The notes below the pieces were generated by a model, which made no database searches, was not told the origin of the DNA, and worked only from the letters and a program-made list of their open reading frames with translations. Positions 34,306-44,144 of a DNA stretch of 64,000 nt are shown in pieces. The translations under genes were made by a program, and so were the position numbers. Position 1 is the stretch's first letter. Every line of letters starts with the position of its first letter. The stretch spans positions 85,092-149,091 of the forward strand of contig CAYZTA010000010.1 of the NCBI GenBank assembly GCA_964481145.1, given 5' to 3'. The DNA is from Sandaracinus sp964481145. GTDB taxonomy: Bacteria; Myxococcota_A; Polyangia; Polyangiales; Sandaracinaceae.

Positions 34306-37300
34306 ATGTCGGATCAGCAGGCCAGGTCGGTTCGAGAGGCCACAAACGAATCCATCGAAATCGACGCGAACGCCATCGCCATCGTCGGGATCGCGAGCCG
34401 GGTGCCGGGCGCGAGGAACATCGACGAATATTGGCGCAATCTCAAGAACGGTGTGGAGTCGATCCGTCACTACAAAGACGAAGAACTCCTCGCGAATGGA
34501 GAGCTCCCGGAGAACCTCCGCAAGAAAAACTATGTCCGGACGGGCGCCCCGCTCGATGGGATGGAGATGTTCGACGGCGAGTTCTTCGGGTTCAGCCCCA
34601 AAGAATCGGCGATCATGGATCCTCAACATCGCCAATTCCTCGAAACCGCTTGGGAGGCGATGGAAAACGCAGGACATCCTCCCGAAAAGCAGGAGGGTCC
34701 GGTCGGTGTATGGGCGGGGTGTGGGCCCGGCTTTTATTTCACCTTCAATCTCTGCACGAACCCCGAGCTCGTTCGAGACGTGGGTCTTTTTCTTTTGCGT
34801 CACACCGGGAACGACAAAGACTTCTTGCCGACGCGCGTCTCGTACCTCTTCGACTTGCATGGTCCAAGCATCTCGGTGCAAACCGCGTGCAGTTCGTCGA
34901 TGACGGCGATCCATCTCGCGTGCCAGTCGCTCTTGGCACGCGAGGTCGACATGGCCCTCGCCGGCGGCGTGACCGTCGAGATCCCTCACCGTCGCGGCTA
35001 CCTTTATCACGAAGGGGAAGTGCTCTCGCCCGACGGTCATTGCCATGCCTTCGATCATCGTGCGCAGGGCACCGTGTTCGGGAGTGGAGCGGGAGTCGTC
35101 GTGCTGCGGAGGCTCGAAGATGCACTCCAAGATGGCGACCACATCTGGGCAGTGATTCGAGGCAGCGCCGTCAACAACGACGGCTCCACCAAGGTGAACT
35201 ACCTCGCGCCGAGCGTCGATGGTCAAGCTCGATGCATGGTCGAAGCCTATGGCATCGCCGACGTGCCGCCAGACACGATCGACTACATCGAGTGCCACGG
35301 CACCGGAACGTACCTCGGAGATCCCATCGAAATCGCAGCGCTCACTCAAGCGTTCCGGGAGAGCACGAAGAAGGTGGGGTTCTGTCGCATCGGATCGGTG
35401 AAATCGAATATCGGTCATCTCGACAATGCGGCGGGCGTCGCGAGCGTCATCAAAGCCGCGCTCGCGCTCCATCACAAGCAGATGCCGCCGAGCCTCAACT
35501 ACGAGAAGCCGAATCCCACGATCGACTTCGCGACGAGCCCCTTTGTCGTCAACGATCGTTTGCGCGATTGGACGCGTGGGGATCATCCGCGGCGCGCGGC
35601 CGTCAACTCCCTCGGCGTGGGTGGAACCAATGCGCATCTCGTGCTCGAAGAGGCCCCCGAACCGCTCGCACCCGCGCCGAGCACGCGCGCCTTTCAACTG
35701 ATCACGTTGAGCGCCAAGAACAACGCCGCCTTGGAAGACAACGCCAAGCGGCTCGCCGCCCATCTCGAAGCGCGCGCCGATCAGAGCCTCGCCGACATCG
35801 CGTGGACGCTCCATGTCGGTCGTCGCGAGTTCGATCGCCGTCGCGGCGTCGTGGCACGCGACCACGCCGAGGCCGTGAAGCTTCTTCGTGAACAAGATCC
35901 CCGACGCGTATTCAGCGATTCGCGCGCGGCCAAAGCCTCAATCGTCTTCGCATTTCCAGGTGGTGGTGCGCAGTACGCTCGCATGGCGGTCGGCCTCTAC
36001 GACGCCGAACCTGTCTTTCGACAGCACATGGATCGCGGGCTCGAGCTTTTGAAGAACCGACATGGGATCGATCTGCGACCGATGCTCTTCTGTGCATCCG
36101 ACGACATCGCGCAAGCCAGCGAAGAGCTCGAGCCGATGCCGCATCAATTGCCGGCGATTTTCATCGTGGAATACGCGCTCGCGCAGCTCTGGAAGAGCTG
36201 GGGGGTCGAGCCCGCAGCGCTCATCGGCCATAGCCTCGGCGAAAACACGGCGGCTTGCATCGCGGGCGTGATGAGCTTCGAAGATGCGCTGGGGCTCGTG
36301 ACCTTGCGAGGCAAGCTCTTTGCGAAGGTGTCGGGTGGAGCGATGACGAGCGTGAATCTCACGCGCGCCGAGCTCGAGCCCCTCCTTCCGAGCGGCATCG
36401 ATATCGCCGTGATCAACGTGCCGGACGTCACCGTCGTATCGGGGCCGGTCGCTTCGATCGAAGCGCTCGAGGCCATGCTCGCCGAGCGCGAGATCGAAGC
36501 CAAGCGGCTCGCGATTCCCGTGGCGGCGCACTCGCACATGCTCGAGCCCATCCTCGGCGAGTTCCGCACGTATTTGCGTTCGATCAAGCTCGGCAAGCCG
36601 AAGATCCCGTTCCTCTCGAATGGCACGGGTGCCTGGATCTCCGACGCGCAGGCCACCGATCCCGAATATTGGGTGCGGCACCTCCGTGGAACGGTGGATT
36701 TCGCGGCATGTCTATCGACGCTCTTCGCCGAGCGCGCGCCTTCTGCGCCTTCGGGTTTCGCGACGCCTATCGTGATCGAAGTCGGTCCGGGACGAACGCT
36801 CGGCTCACTGACGCGACAGCATCCAGCCGGCGGTCCACAAGCGCATGTGATCGCATCGCTCCGACACAAAGACGAAATCGTCGATGATGCGATCTTCTTC
36901 CTGACGCAGGTCGGTCGTGTGTGGGCAGCCGGCGGCAACATCGATTGGGAACGCGTTTGGCCGGGTGAAGCGCGGCGACGCGTGCCGCTCCCGACGTATG
37001 CGTTTCAACATCAACCCTTCTTCATTCATCCCGGCAAAGTGCACATCCTCGAAGAGGATTTCACGGAGCTCTCCAAGCTGAATGACATCGAACAATGGGG
37101 CTGGCAGCCGGTTTGGCGTCCGCGATTGGCTCCGCCGGCGGATTCAGCGAAGCCTCACACGTGGCTTCTTTTCATGGACGCAGCGGGCCTCGGCAGACGA
37201 CTCCGAGAGCGGCTCGTATCGAAGGGGCATACCGTCATCTCGGTGTGGGAAGGCGATGCGTACGTTCAGCGCAGCGACATCGAATATTCTCTCGCCCCCG

Positions 37301-40300
37301 AACGTGGGCGCGAAGGATATGTCGCGCTGCTCACGGATCTCTTGAAGTCGGGCCATTCACCCACACGCGTCGCCCATTTCTGGATGGTCACGACGGATGA
37401 GTCGTATCGACCGGGATCGAGCTTCTTTCATCGCAACCAGGAACGAGGCTTCTACTCTCTCTTCTTTTTGGCACAGGCCATCGCCGACGAAGGCCTTACA
37501 CCTCCGATCCACATCACGGCCGTCACCAATGGCATGACGCAGGTCGAAGGAGAGCCTCTCCCTTATCCAGAAAAGTCGACGCTGATCGGCCCCATCAAAG
37601 TGATCCCACGCGAGATGCCGGGGATCACTTGCAGTGCGATCGATGTTCGTCTCCCCGAGACGAACACGCGGCTCTTCGGCGGCAATTTTTTCAACGCGCT
37701 CATCGATCCCTTCGCAGGAAGGAAAGCCGCGCAGGACGAGCTCGACGCCATCTCCGCTCGACTCGAAACCGAAATGCTCGCACCGCCCCAGAACGCCGTG
37801 GTCGCGTTCCGCGGGCCTCATCGTTACGAAGAGAATCTCGAACCCCAGCACCTCATCCCAGTCAATCCCGATGTCGCTGCGCGGGTGCGTGATGGCTCGG
37901 TCGTCATCATCACCGGTGGCCTCGGTGGACTCGGCCTGCTCTTCGCCGAACACCTGGCGCAGACTCGTCGAGCGAAGCTCATCCTCGTCGGTCGTACCGA
38001 GCTACCACCCGCGAACGAATGGGATGCCTATGTTCGTGCGTTCGGCCCAAACGACAAGACGAGCCAACGCATCGCGAAGATTCGCGCACTCGAGAGCATG
38101 GGCGCCACCGTCACGCTCGAATTCGCGGATGTCACCATCGAAAGCGAGCTGCGTGATGTCGTGCTCCGCACCAAGCATCGGTATGGCCGCATCGATGGTG
38201 TGATCCACACCGCAGGCGTCGTGAAGGACGCGCTCATCAGCCAAAAAACGCAGGGCGATTGCGAAGACGTCTTCACCCCCAAAATCCACGGCACGCTCGT
38301 GCTCGATCGGGTGCTTGCGGCAGAGCATCTCGATTTCTTCGTCTTGTTCTCGTCGACTTCGTGCGTGATCGGTGCGGCGGGTCAGGTCGATTACGTTGCC
38401 GCCAACACCTTCTTGAACGCCTTCGCTCAGAGTCGAAGAGAGCGTGGCATCCCAGTGACCGCCGTGGGCTGGGGAATCTGGAATCACGTAGGCATGGCGC
38501 ATGATGCACTCGCGACCAGAGGCCACACGACGCAGGGTGAGTTGCTCGCCGAAGCCCATACGCCAATGCTCGACGCGCACATCCGAGAGGCGAGTGCTCC
38601 CGGTGATGTGGGTCGGGTCGCCATGGTGGCGCGATGGCATCAATCAACCCATTGGTTCCTCGACGAACATCGAACGCGCGCAGGGCAAGCACTCATTCCA
38701 GGGACGGGCTATCTCGAGCTCGCGCGCCAAGCGCTCGCCGAACAGGGCGAAACGATGCCTTTCGAGATCGAAGACCTCTTCTTCATCCGCCCTCTCGCGG
38801 TCGGCGATGAAGAGACGAAAGAAGTCCGTGTTCGACTCGAACCCACGCCGACCGGATATTCATTCGAAGTGCGGAGCCGCACCGACTTGGATGGACGCAT
38901 CGGTTGGGAGCTTCATGCCCAAGCGAACCTGTTGCTCACGTCGATGGACGCCCCCAAGACGCTACCGATCGAAGCGATCGAAGCGCGTTGTGATTTGCGA
39001 AGGCTCGCGGACCCAAGTGGCATCCGAACGCCGCAGGAAGCGTTCTTGCGCTTTGGGCCGCGATGGCGCGTCCTACACGAGATCCGTTTTGGTCAAAAAG
39101 AGGCCATCGCCGATCTCGCGCTCGATCCGCGCTTCGCCTCGGATCTCGACGAACACCTCCTGCACCCGGCATTGCTCGATCTTGCGACCGGATTCGCGAT
39201 GGATTTGATCCCTGACTACGACGGGAAGACGCTCTGGGTTCCCATTCAATACGAGAGCGTGCGTGTCTTCGGCGGGCTTACACCGAGAGTTCGTAGCTGG
39301 GTGAAGTGGGCCGGTGATGAAAGCGCCGCATCGGAGATCGCTAGCTTCGATGTCGTGGTCTCCGATCCCGAGGGTCGCGTGCTCCTCGAGGTGAAGCGCT
39401 TCTCGATCAAGCGCACCGCGGGAACTGGCGAATTCGTCAATGCAGGGCGACCGACTCCGAGCGAAGTCGAGCTCGAACCCGAAATGAATCGAGAGCTCTC
39501 ACCTGCCGAAGCGCAGCTCGCGAAGAACCTCGAGCGCGGCATCCTTCCTCAGGAAGGCGTCGATGCGTTCGATCGTGTGCTCGAAGGGCTCTCACAAGCG
39601 CGCATCTTCGTGAGCTCGATGGATCTCGACAAGCTCGTCAAACAAGCGGAGCGCAGCGCCACGACCGAAAGCGCCAGCGGCTCGAGTGCGTCGAAATTCG
39701 CGCGCCCGAACCTCGACACGGATTACGTCGAAGCGCGTGACGACGTGGAACGAACGCTCGTCGGATACTTCCAAGATCTCCTTGGTGTGGAGATGGTCGG
39801 AGTGCGCGACTCGTTCTTCGATCTCGGAGGCCATTCACTCATTGCGGTGCGCCTCTTCGCGAAGATCAAAAAGACATACACAGTTGACTTTCCGATCTCG
39901 GTCCTCTTCGAGGCGCCGAGCATCGAGCGAATTGCCGATCGCATCCGCGAGCGCATCGGAACACCGAGCACCGATTCGAGTGCAGCTGGGGCTCCAAAGC
40001 GAAGCGCGCCCGACAAGCCTCGCACACGCTACACGCATCTGGTTGGAATGCATCCGCGCGCCGAAGAACTCGATGAAAAGCGTCCAAAGGCGCCATTTTT
40101 CATCGTGGCCGGCATGTTCGGCAACGTGCTCAACCTGCGCCATCTCGCGCATCTCATCGGCACCGATCGTCGCTTCTATGGTCTCCAAGCCCTCGGTCTT
40201 TACGGCGACACCAAGCCTCACGAGACCTTCGAAGAGATGGCCGAAGCTTATCTCGCTGAGATGAAGACCGTACAACCGCACGGCCCCTACATGATCGGTG

Positions 40301-41007
40301 GCTTCTCGGGCGGTGGCATCACCGCATACGAGATGGCGCAGCAACTGACGCGTCGTGGGGAAGAAGTATCGATGCTCCTGCTTCTCGATACGCCATTGCC
40401 CCATCGACCACCGCTCAGCTCCAAAGATCGCGCGTTGATTCAGATGCTCGAGCTGCGCCAAAAAGGACCCAACTATCTGGCCGAGTGGGCGCAGAGACGG
40501 CTCGGATGGGAGGTCACCAAACTGCGTCGTCTCTTCGAGGAGCCAGAGGGCGATTCGAGATCCGATGAGTTCCGAAGTGAGATCATCGGCGATGCCTTCC
40601 GCAAAGCGTTGCCGCGTTACGAACTACGACGTTACGAAGGAAAGGTCACCCTCTTCCGCCCCAAGCTCCAGCCGGCGTGGGTCGTCGGTGAAGGGCGAAT
40701 GATCGACAAGGAACGTCATTACGTGACCCCCGACAACGGATGGACACCTTGGGTCTCACAGCTCGAGATTCATGAAGTGCCTGGCGATCATGATTCGATG
40801 GTGCTCGAACCCAACGTGCGCGTACTGGCGCGACGTCTGCGCAAGTGCATCGACACGATCGAACGCAGCCAGGTGAAACCGGTCAGGCGCCGGAAAATCG
40901 CCGACGAGCGTGACAACACCTCAGGAACGCGGATGAGCCCAGCACGCCTCGCGCTGCAAGGCGAGCTCGAAGGGATCACCACCGACCACGCGGGTGCGGA
41001 GGAGTAG
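34306..41007 (+). CDS. Type I polyketide synthase, KS-AT-KR-DH-ACP-TE
   Basis: The protein is 2,233 residues. Domains in order, numbered from the ATG at 34306: KS (about 20-465) with Cys195, His331 and His371 all present (TACSSS, ECHGTG, NIGHLDN); AT (about 545-870) with GHSLGE Ser643 and VAAHSHMLEP at the substrate-motif site; a structural KR subdomain (about 950-1180); KR with GGLGGLG (1204-1210), Ser1350 and Tyr1363; DH with HRTRAGQALIPG His1455 and Asp1625; ACP with DLGGHSL Ser1844; TE with GGFSGGG Ser2001 and His2162. KR before DH reverses the usual order, and there is no ER. The TE suggests that it releases its product itself. Iterative action is possible. A GTG at 34276 would add 10 residues. 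Confidence 0.95.
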   Translation: MSDQQARSVREATNESIEIDANAIAIVGIASRVPGARNIDEYWRNLKNGVESIRHYKDEELLANGELPENLRKKNYVRTGAPLDGMEMFDGEFFGFSPKESAIMDPQHRQFLETAWEAMENAGHPPEKQEGPVGVWAGCGPGFYFTFNLCTNPELVRDVGLFLLRHTGNDKDFLPTRVSYLFDLHGPSISVQTACSSSMTAIHLACQSLLAREVDMALAGGVTVEIPHRRGYLYHEGEVLSPDGHCHAFDHRAQGTVFGSGAGVVVLRRLEDALQDGDHIWAVIRGSAVNNDGSTKVNYLAPSVDGQARCMVEAYGIADVPPDTIDYIECHGTGTYLGDPIEIAALTQAFRESTKKVGFCRIGSVKSNIGHLDNAAGVASVIKAALALHHKQMPPSLNYEKPNPTIDFATSPFVVNDRLRDWTRGDHPRRAAVNSLGVGGTNAHLVLEEAPEPLAPAPSTRAFQLITLSAKNNAALEDNAKRLAAHLEARADQSLADIAWTLHVGRREFDRRRGVVARDHAEAVKLLREQDPRRVFSDSRAAKASIVFAFPGGGAQYARMAVGLYDAEPVFRQHMDRGLELLKNRHGIDLRPMLFCASDDIAQASEELEPMPHQLPAIFIVEYALAQLWKSWGVEPAALIGHSLGENTAACIAGVMSFEDALGLVTLRGKLFAKVSGGAMTSVNLTRAELEPLLPSGIDIAVINVPDVTVVSGPVASIEALEAMLAEREIEAKRLAIPVAAHSHMLEPILGEFRTYLRSIKLGKPKIPFLSNGTGAWISDAQATDPEYWVRHLRGTVDFAACLSTLFAERAPSAPSGFATPIVIEVGPGRTLGSLTRQHPAGGPQAHVIASLRHKDEIVDDAIFFLTQVGRVWAAGGNIDWERVWPGEARRRVPLPTYAFQHQPFFIHPGKVHILEEDFTELSKLNDIEQWGWQPVWRPRLAPPADSAKPHTWLLFMDAAGLGRRLRERLVSKGHTVISVWEGDAYVQRSDIEYSLAPERGREGYVALLTDLLKSGHSPTRVAHFWMVTTDESYRPGSSFFHRNQERGFYSLFFLAQAIADEGLTPPIHITAVTNGMTQVEGEPLPYPEKSTLIGPIKVIPREMPGITCSAIDVRLPETNTRLFGGNFFNALIDPFAGRKAAQDELDAISARLETEMLAPPQNAVVAFRGPHRYEENLEPQHLIPVNPDVAARVRDGSVVIITGGLGGLGLLFAEHLAQTRRAKLILVGRTELPPANEWDAYVRAFGPNDKTSQRIAKIRALESMGATVTLEFADVTIESELRDVVLRTKHRYGRIDGVIHTAGVVKDALISQKTQGDCEDVFTPKIHGTLVLDRVLAAEHLDFFVLFSSTSCVIGAAGQVDYVAANTFLNAFAQSRRERGIPVTAVGWGIWNHVGMAHDALATRGHTTQGELLAEAHTPMLDAHIREASAPGDVGRVAMVARWHQSTHWFLDEHRTRAGQALIPGTGYLELARQALAEQGETMPFEIEDLFFIRPLAVGDEETKEVRVRLEPTPTGYSFEVRSRTDLDGRIGWELHAQANLLLTSMDAPKTLPIEAIEARCDLRRLADPSGIRTPQEAFLRFGPRWRVLHEIRFGQKEAIADLALDPRFASDLDEHLLHPALLDLATGFAMDLIPDYDGKTLWVPIQYESVRVFGGLTPRVRSWVKWAGDESAASEIASFDVVVSDPEGRVLLEVKRFSIKRTAGTGEFVNAGRPTPSEVELEPEMNRELSPAEAQLAKNLERGILPQEGVDAFDRVLEGLSQARIFVSSMDLDKLVKQAERSATTESASGSSASKFARPNLDTDYVEARDDVERTLVGYFQDLLGVEMVGVRDSFFDLGGHSLIAVRLFAKIKKTYTVDFPISVLFEAPSIERIADRIRERIGTPSTDSSAAGAPKRSAPDKPRTRYTHLVGMHPRAEELDEKRPKAPFFIVAGMFGNVLNLRHLAHLIGTDRRFYGLQALGLYGDTKPHETFEEMAEAYLAEMKTVQPHGPYMIGGFSGGGITAYEMAQQLTRRGEEVSMLLLLDTPLPHRPPLSSKDRALIQMLELRQKGPNYLAEWAQRRLGWEVTKLRRLFEEPEGDSRSDEFRSEIIGDAFRKALPRYELRRYEGKVTLFRPKLQPAWVVGEGRMIDKERHYVTPDNGWTPWVSQLEIHEVPGDHDSMVLEPNVRVLARRLRKCIDTIERSQVKPVRRRKIADERDNTSGTRMSPARLALQGELEGITTDHAGAEE

Positions 41008-41140
41008 CTCCGACCTGAAACTTGCTAAACGCGAGCTGATTGGCGAAGAGGCCATCGAGAGATGAGGCCGGCCACGGCACGTGACGCCGTAGACGGAATC
41101 GCATCGACATACAATCGTGCGTTCTCGAGACCACAAGCCC

Positions 41141-41698
41141 TCACGCCATCGCCTCATGGGGTTGGAGCGGCACGCGGGTGATCACGCTTTCGTGAAGACG
41201 ATCGCGAATCATCAGATAGAGTGAGCCGCCGCTCACCGAGAGGGACCACGTGTTGGTGCGATCGAGCGCCGCCGCAATAGCGTCGAGGAAGACGGGATCG
41301 AGGGCGAAGATCGTAAGCTCGTTTTGGCGGTGCACTCCCCGCGCAACGATGTCACGTGCGAGCTGCTCGGGAAGCTTCCATGCGTAGACGACCACACGCG
41401 CGCCGGTCTTGCTCGCCTTGTGCAAGCGATCGGGCGAGGGGGAACCGATCTCGATCCACACCTTCAGATCGCCGCGCAGATCGCGCTGCCACAACGCCGG
41501 TTCGTCGTCGGCCGCGAGTCCACGCGTGAAGTCCATACCCTCCTCGTGTTCGAGGCAACGCGCGAGCACGCGAGTCACGAGATAACGGTCGCTCTCCGAG
41601 GGATGTTGCGCGACGCGCAGTTCGAGTGTCTCGTAAACGCCTCGGTCACTATCGGCGAGCTCGATCTCGAAGCGGCGCATCGTCGCGGTCAGGGCCAT
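41141..41698 (-). CDS. yaeQ: YaeQ family protein
   Basis: The protein has 185 residues, the normal YaeQ length. It begins MALTATMRRFEIELADSDRGVYETLELRVAQHPSE and contains GDLKVWIEIGSPSPDRLHKASK, both characteristic of the family, whose fold resembles restriction-endonuclease cores. Its biochemical role is unclear; it was once linked to RfaH-related hemolysin expression in Escherichia coli. A start 15 codons upstream is possible but not supported by family similarity. It converges with the PKS gene across 133 bases. Confidence 0.92.
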   Translation of the reverse strand: MALTATMRRFEIELADSDRGVYETLELRVAQHPSESDRYLVTRVLARCLEHEEGMDFTRGLAADDEPALWQRDLRGDLKVWIEIGSPSPDRLHKASKTGARVVVYAWKLPEQLARDIVARGVHRQNELTIFALDPVFLDAIAAALDRTNTWSLSVSGGSLYLMIRDRLHESVITRVPLQPHEAMA

Positions 41699-41835
41699 CT
41701 CAGCTCGCTTTCGAAGTCGCGTCCGTGCAACTTCGCTGAACATGAAGGAAAGCAGACCTTAGTCCAATTTGCTCATGAGTAAATTGAACTTCTTTCGCTG
41801 CGAAACATTGGACACCTCGACTGACTCAAGCAACG

Positions 41836-42876
41836 ATGACACGCATGACAGCGCCGAGTATCGAGTGGGCGGAGCAGATCGAGTCGGACGAAAAAGCGCG
41901 ATTCGAAGCGCTCGCACACATCATGGCGGATCTTCAGACGCAGGTTGCTCGCAAAGGGAAAAAACAGCGCGCGCTCCACGCGAAATCACACGGCGCACTC
42001 ACGGGAACATTCGAGGTGCTCTCCGACCTACCGCCCCAAGCGCAGCAGGGCCTCTTTCGTGAACCGCACTGTTATCCAATCGTAATTCGCTTCTCCAATG
42101 GCTCAGCGCGGAATCTGCACGACGACACAGAGGACGTGCGCGGCATCGCCATCAAGGTGATCGGGGTCCCTGGGGAAAAGGCGATTGCGGCACTTTCAGA
42201 TGCAGTCACGCAAGACTTTTTGTTCATTCAGAACGCATCCATCCCGTTCCGCACTCCCGAACATTTCGTTCATGCTGTGCAAGCCATCGTGGGCAACAAG
42301 TTCCTTACATTGCCGAGGCTCATCAGAGCACTCGGCACGCAACTGCCGGCGACACTTGGACGATTGCGCGCAAACGCGACCAAGGCGCCCTCCAGCATGC
42401 TCGACGTCCGTCTTCATTCCGCTCTCCCGATTCAGTTCGGCGCTTACGCCGCCAAGCTCGATCTCATACCGACACATTCGCGTGGTGAAACATCACTCGA
42501 CGGCAGCCGCGATCAATACGCACACGAGCTCGAAGCGCGCCTCCAATCGAGCTCCGTGGGCTGGACGTTGCGCGCACAGTTCTACATCGATGAAACACAA
42601 ACCCCCATCGAAGATCCCACCGTGCTTTGGTCCGAAGAAGTATCTCCCTTCATCGAAGTCGCGCGGATCACGGTGCCGCCGCAAGATCTTGGATCAGAGC
42701 GCGGACACAACCTTCGAGAGCAGGTCGAAGCGCTGAGCTTCGACCCGTGGCACGCGCTCATCGAGCATCGTCCGCTCGGCGCCATGATGCGCGCACGAAA
42801 TCACGCCTATCGCGTGAGCACTGCGGCACGCGGTGCCGCCCCCGAGCCGCGCTCCCTTGAAGAGATCACGGGATAG
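41836..42876 (+). CDS. Catalase-fold heme-binding protein
   Basis: The 346-residue protein resembles the catalase-related SrpA-like family, not full catalase. ALHAKSHGALTGTFEVLSDLP matches the region with the distal His, and FSNGSARNLHDDTEDVRGIAIKVIG and FLFIQNASIPFRTPEHFV match the core barrel. The N- and C-terminal extras of true catalase are missing. Such enzymes have peroxidase-like activity. The start could be the ATG at 41836 or 41845. No partner is evident. It converges with the 42885 gene. Confidence 0.8.
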   Translation: MTRMTAPSIEWAEQIESDEKARFEALAHIMADLQTQVARKGKKQRALHAKSHGALTGTFEVLSDLPPQAQQGLFREPHCYPIVIRFSNGSARNLHDDTEDVRGIAIKVIGVPGEKAIAALSDAVTQDFLFIQNASIPFRTPEHFVHAVQAIVGNKFLTLPRLIRALGTQLPATLGRLRANATKAPSSMLDVRLHSALPIQFGAYAAKLDLIPTHSRGETSLDGSRDQYAHELEARLQSSSVGWTLRAQFYIDETQTPIEDPTVLWSEEVSPFIEVARITVPPQDLGSERGHNLREQVEALSFDPWHALIEHRPLGAMMRARNHAYRVSTAARGAAPEPRSLEEITG

Positions 42877-42884
42877 AGCGCATT

Positions 42885-44144
42885 TCAACGCAAGCGCACG
42901 ATGCGCTCTTTGGATCCGAATGAGCACGGGACCATCCGAATGGCTCCGTTCGCATCGACGAGGCGCCCCACGAGCCACTCCGGCACCGTCGTTCGCATGG
43001 CCACGTCGAGCGTGACACGCGCGCCTTGGTCTTCATCCACCGCGATCGGGATGGGCTCTCCGAGCGCGTCCACGAGTCGTCCGCCTTCGACACCGCTACA
43101 CGCGACGAGCTGCACGGGTTCGGCGAGCGCAGGCGCCGCAGTGATGGCCGAACGATAAGCATCGACCCACATCGATACTCGCCGAAGCGCATGCGCTTGG
43201 ATTCGCTCCAACTCGGCGCGGCCAATCTCGAGCGTCGCCGTATATTGCAGGATGCGAATTCGGCGCGGTGCAGGCCCGCGCTCCACTTCTCCGAGCCCCA
43301 CGAACAATCTTCGCGGACAAGGTCCGATCGATTGCGCAACATCCCCTCGCGCTCGCTCTTCTCTCGAGATTTCACCGCTCGTGAGGTCGATGAGATAACG
43401 ACGTTCGATGGCGTCACGATGCACCCCATCGAGAGTCTCGCGCGCGATCTCGATCATTTCACGATCCACGAATCGCTCGAGTTCGCCCGTGGTCCCAAGC
43501 CACTCACCGAGCCGAGCACGCACTTCCTGACTGCTACGCCGACTTCGGAGCTCATCACTCGCCCGCGCCGCCCCATCCAAAAGACGCGCAAGCAAGCGCG
43601 CATCGTCGTTCGCCATCGCGCGCTCGAGTCGCCCCACGAAGCGCGTCAATGGCGTGGGGATCGGCGTGAATATCCGCGTCAGCTGTTCGATGCAATCGCG
43701 CACGCTCGGTGATTCACGGCCCGCGATTCCCGCCCGCACGACCGATGTCACGAGCACATCGAGCGCCGCCCCCAACTCACTCGCACGACGCGTGGTTTCG
43801 TCTTGTGCAGAAGCAGGAAGGGCCTCTCGAGCGCGGGCCCCCGGCACAAGCTCCACGACCTCGAACGCGGCATCTCCGGCGAGCCAATGCAATGCTTCTT
43901 GAACGTACGCCGATCCGGGCACCTCTCCGCTCTCACGCCCCGCGCTCCCGTCGGTACATGACCAGCATAGTTCGCCATCACGCAAAAGCAGTGTGACCGC
44001 TTCGACCCGATCCTCGATCCACACATCGATCGTGAGTCGCTCGACGCTCGCCCGTGACGTGGCCTCCGCTTCACGCACACGCCCAACGTGTTCGTTCCCA
44101 AGCGTTCTCCGCGCCGACTCCCGCATTCGCGCATCGAAGCTCAT
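42885..44144 (-). CDS. Hypothetical protein, last gene of the uracil-glycosylase operon
   Basis: The protein of about 419 residues shows no recognised domain. Its C-terminal half has YTATLEIGRAELERIQAHALRR and LDVAMRTTVPEWLVGRLVDANGAI; the middle is Arg/Glu-rich and helical. A Cys-containing block (LCWSCTDG, SIGPCPRR) recurs. The ATG at 44144 is chosen because it overlaps the upstream HEAT-repeat gene's stop by 4 bases (ATGA); a frame starting at 44360 lies inside that gene and is unlikely. The gene is translated in a coupled manner with its partner and probably works with it. Confidence 0.55.
   Translation of the reverse strand: MSFDARMRESARRTLGNEHVGRVREAEATSRASVERLTIDVWIEDRVEAVTLLLRDGELCWSCTDGSAGRESGEVPGSAYVQEALHWLAGDAAFEVVELVPGARAREALPASAQDETTRRASELGAALDVLVTSVVRAGIAGRESPSVRDCIEQLTRIFTPIPTPLTRFVGRLERAMANDDARLLARLLDGAARASDELRSRRSSQEVRARLGEWLGTTGELERFVDREMIEIARETLDGVHRDAIERRYLIDLTSGEISREERARGDVAQSIGPCPRRLFVGLGEVERGPAPRRIRILQYTATLEIGRAELERIQAHALRRVSMWVDAYRSAITAAPALAEPVQLVACSGVEGGRLVDALGEPIPIAVDEDQGARVTLDVAMRTTVPEWLVGRLVDANGAIRMVPCSFGSKERIVRLR

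Noticed and set aside
34066..35895. Very long open frames antisense to, and in another frame of, the PKS gene
   Set aside because: They are frames left open by the high-GC codon pattern of the real gene. Their predicted proteins are Arg-rich, match no family, and the PKS motifs are intact on the plus strand.
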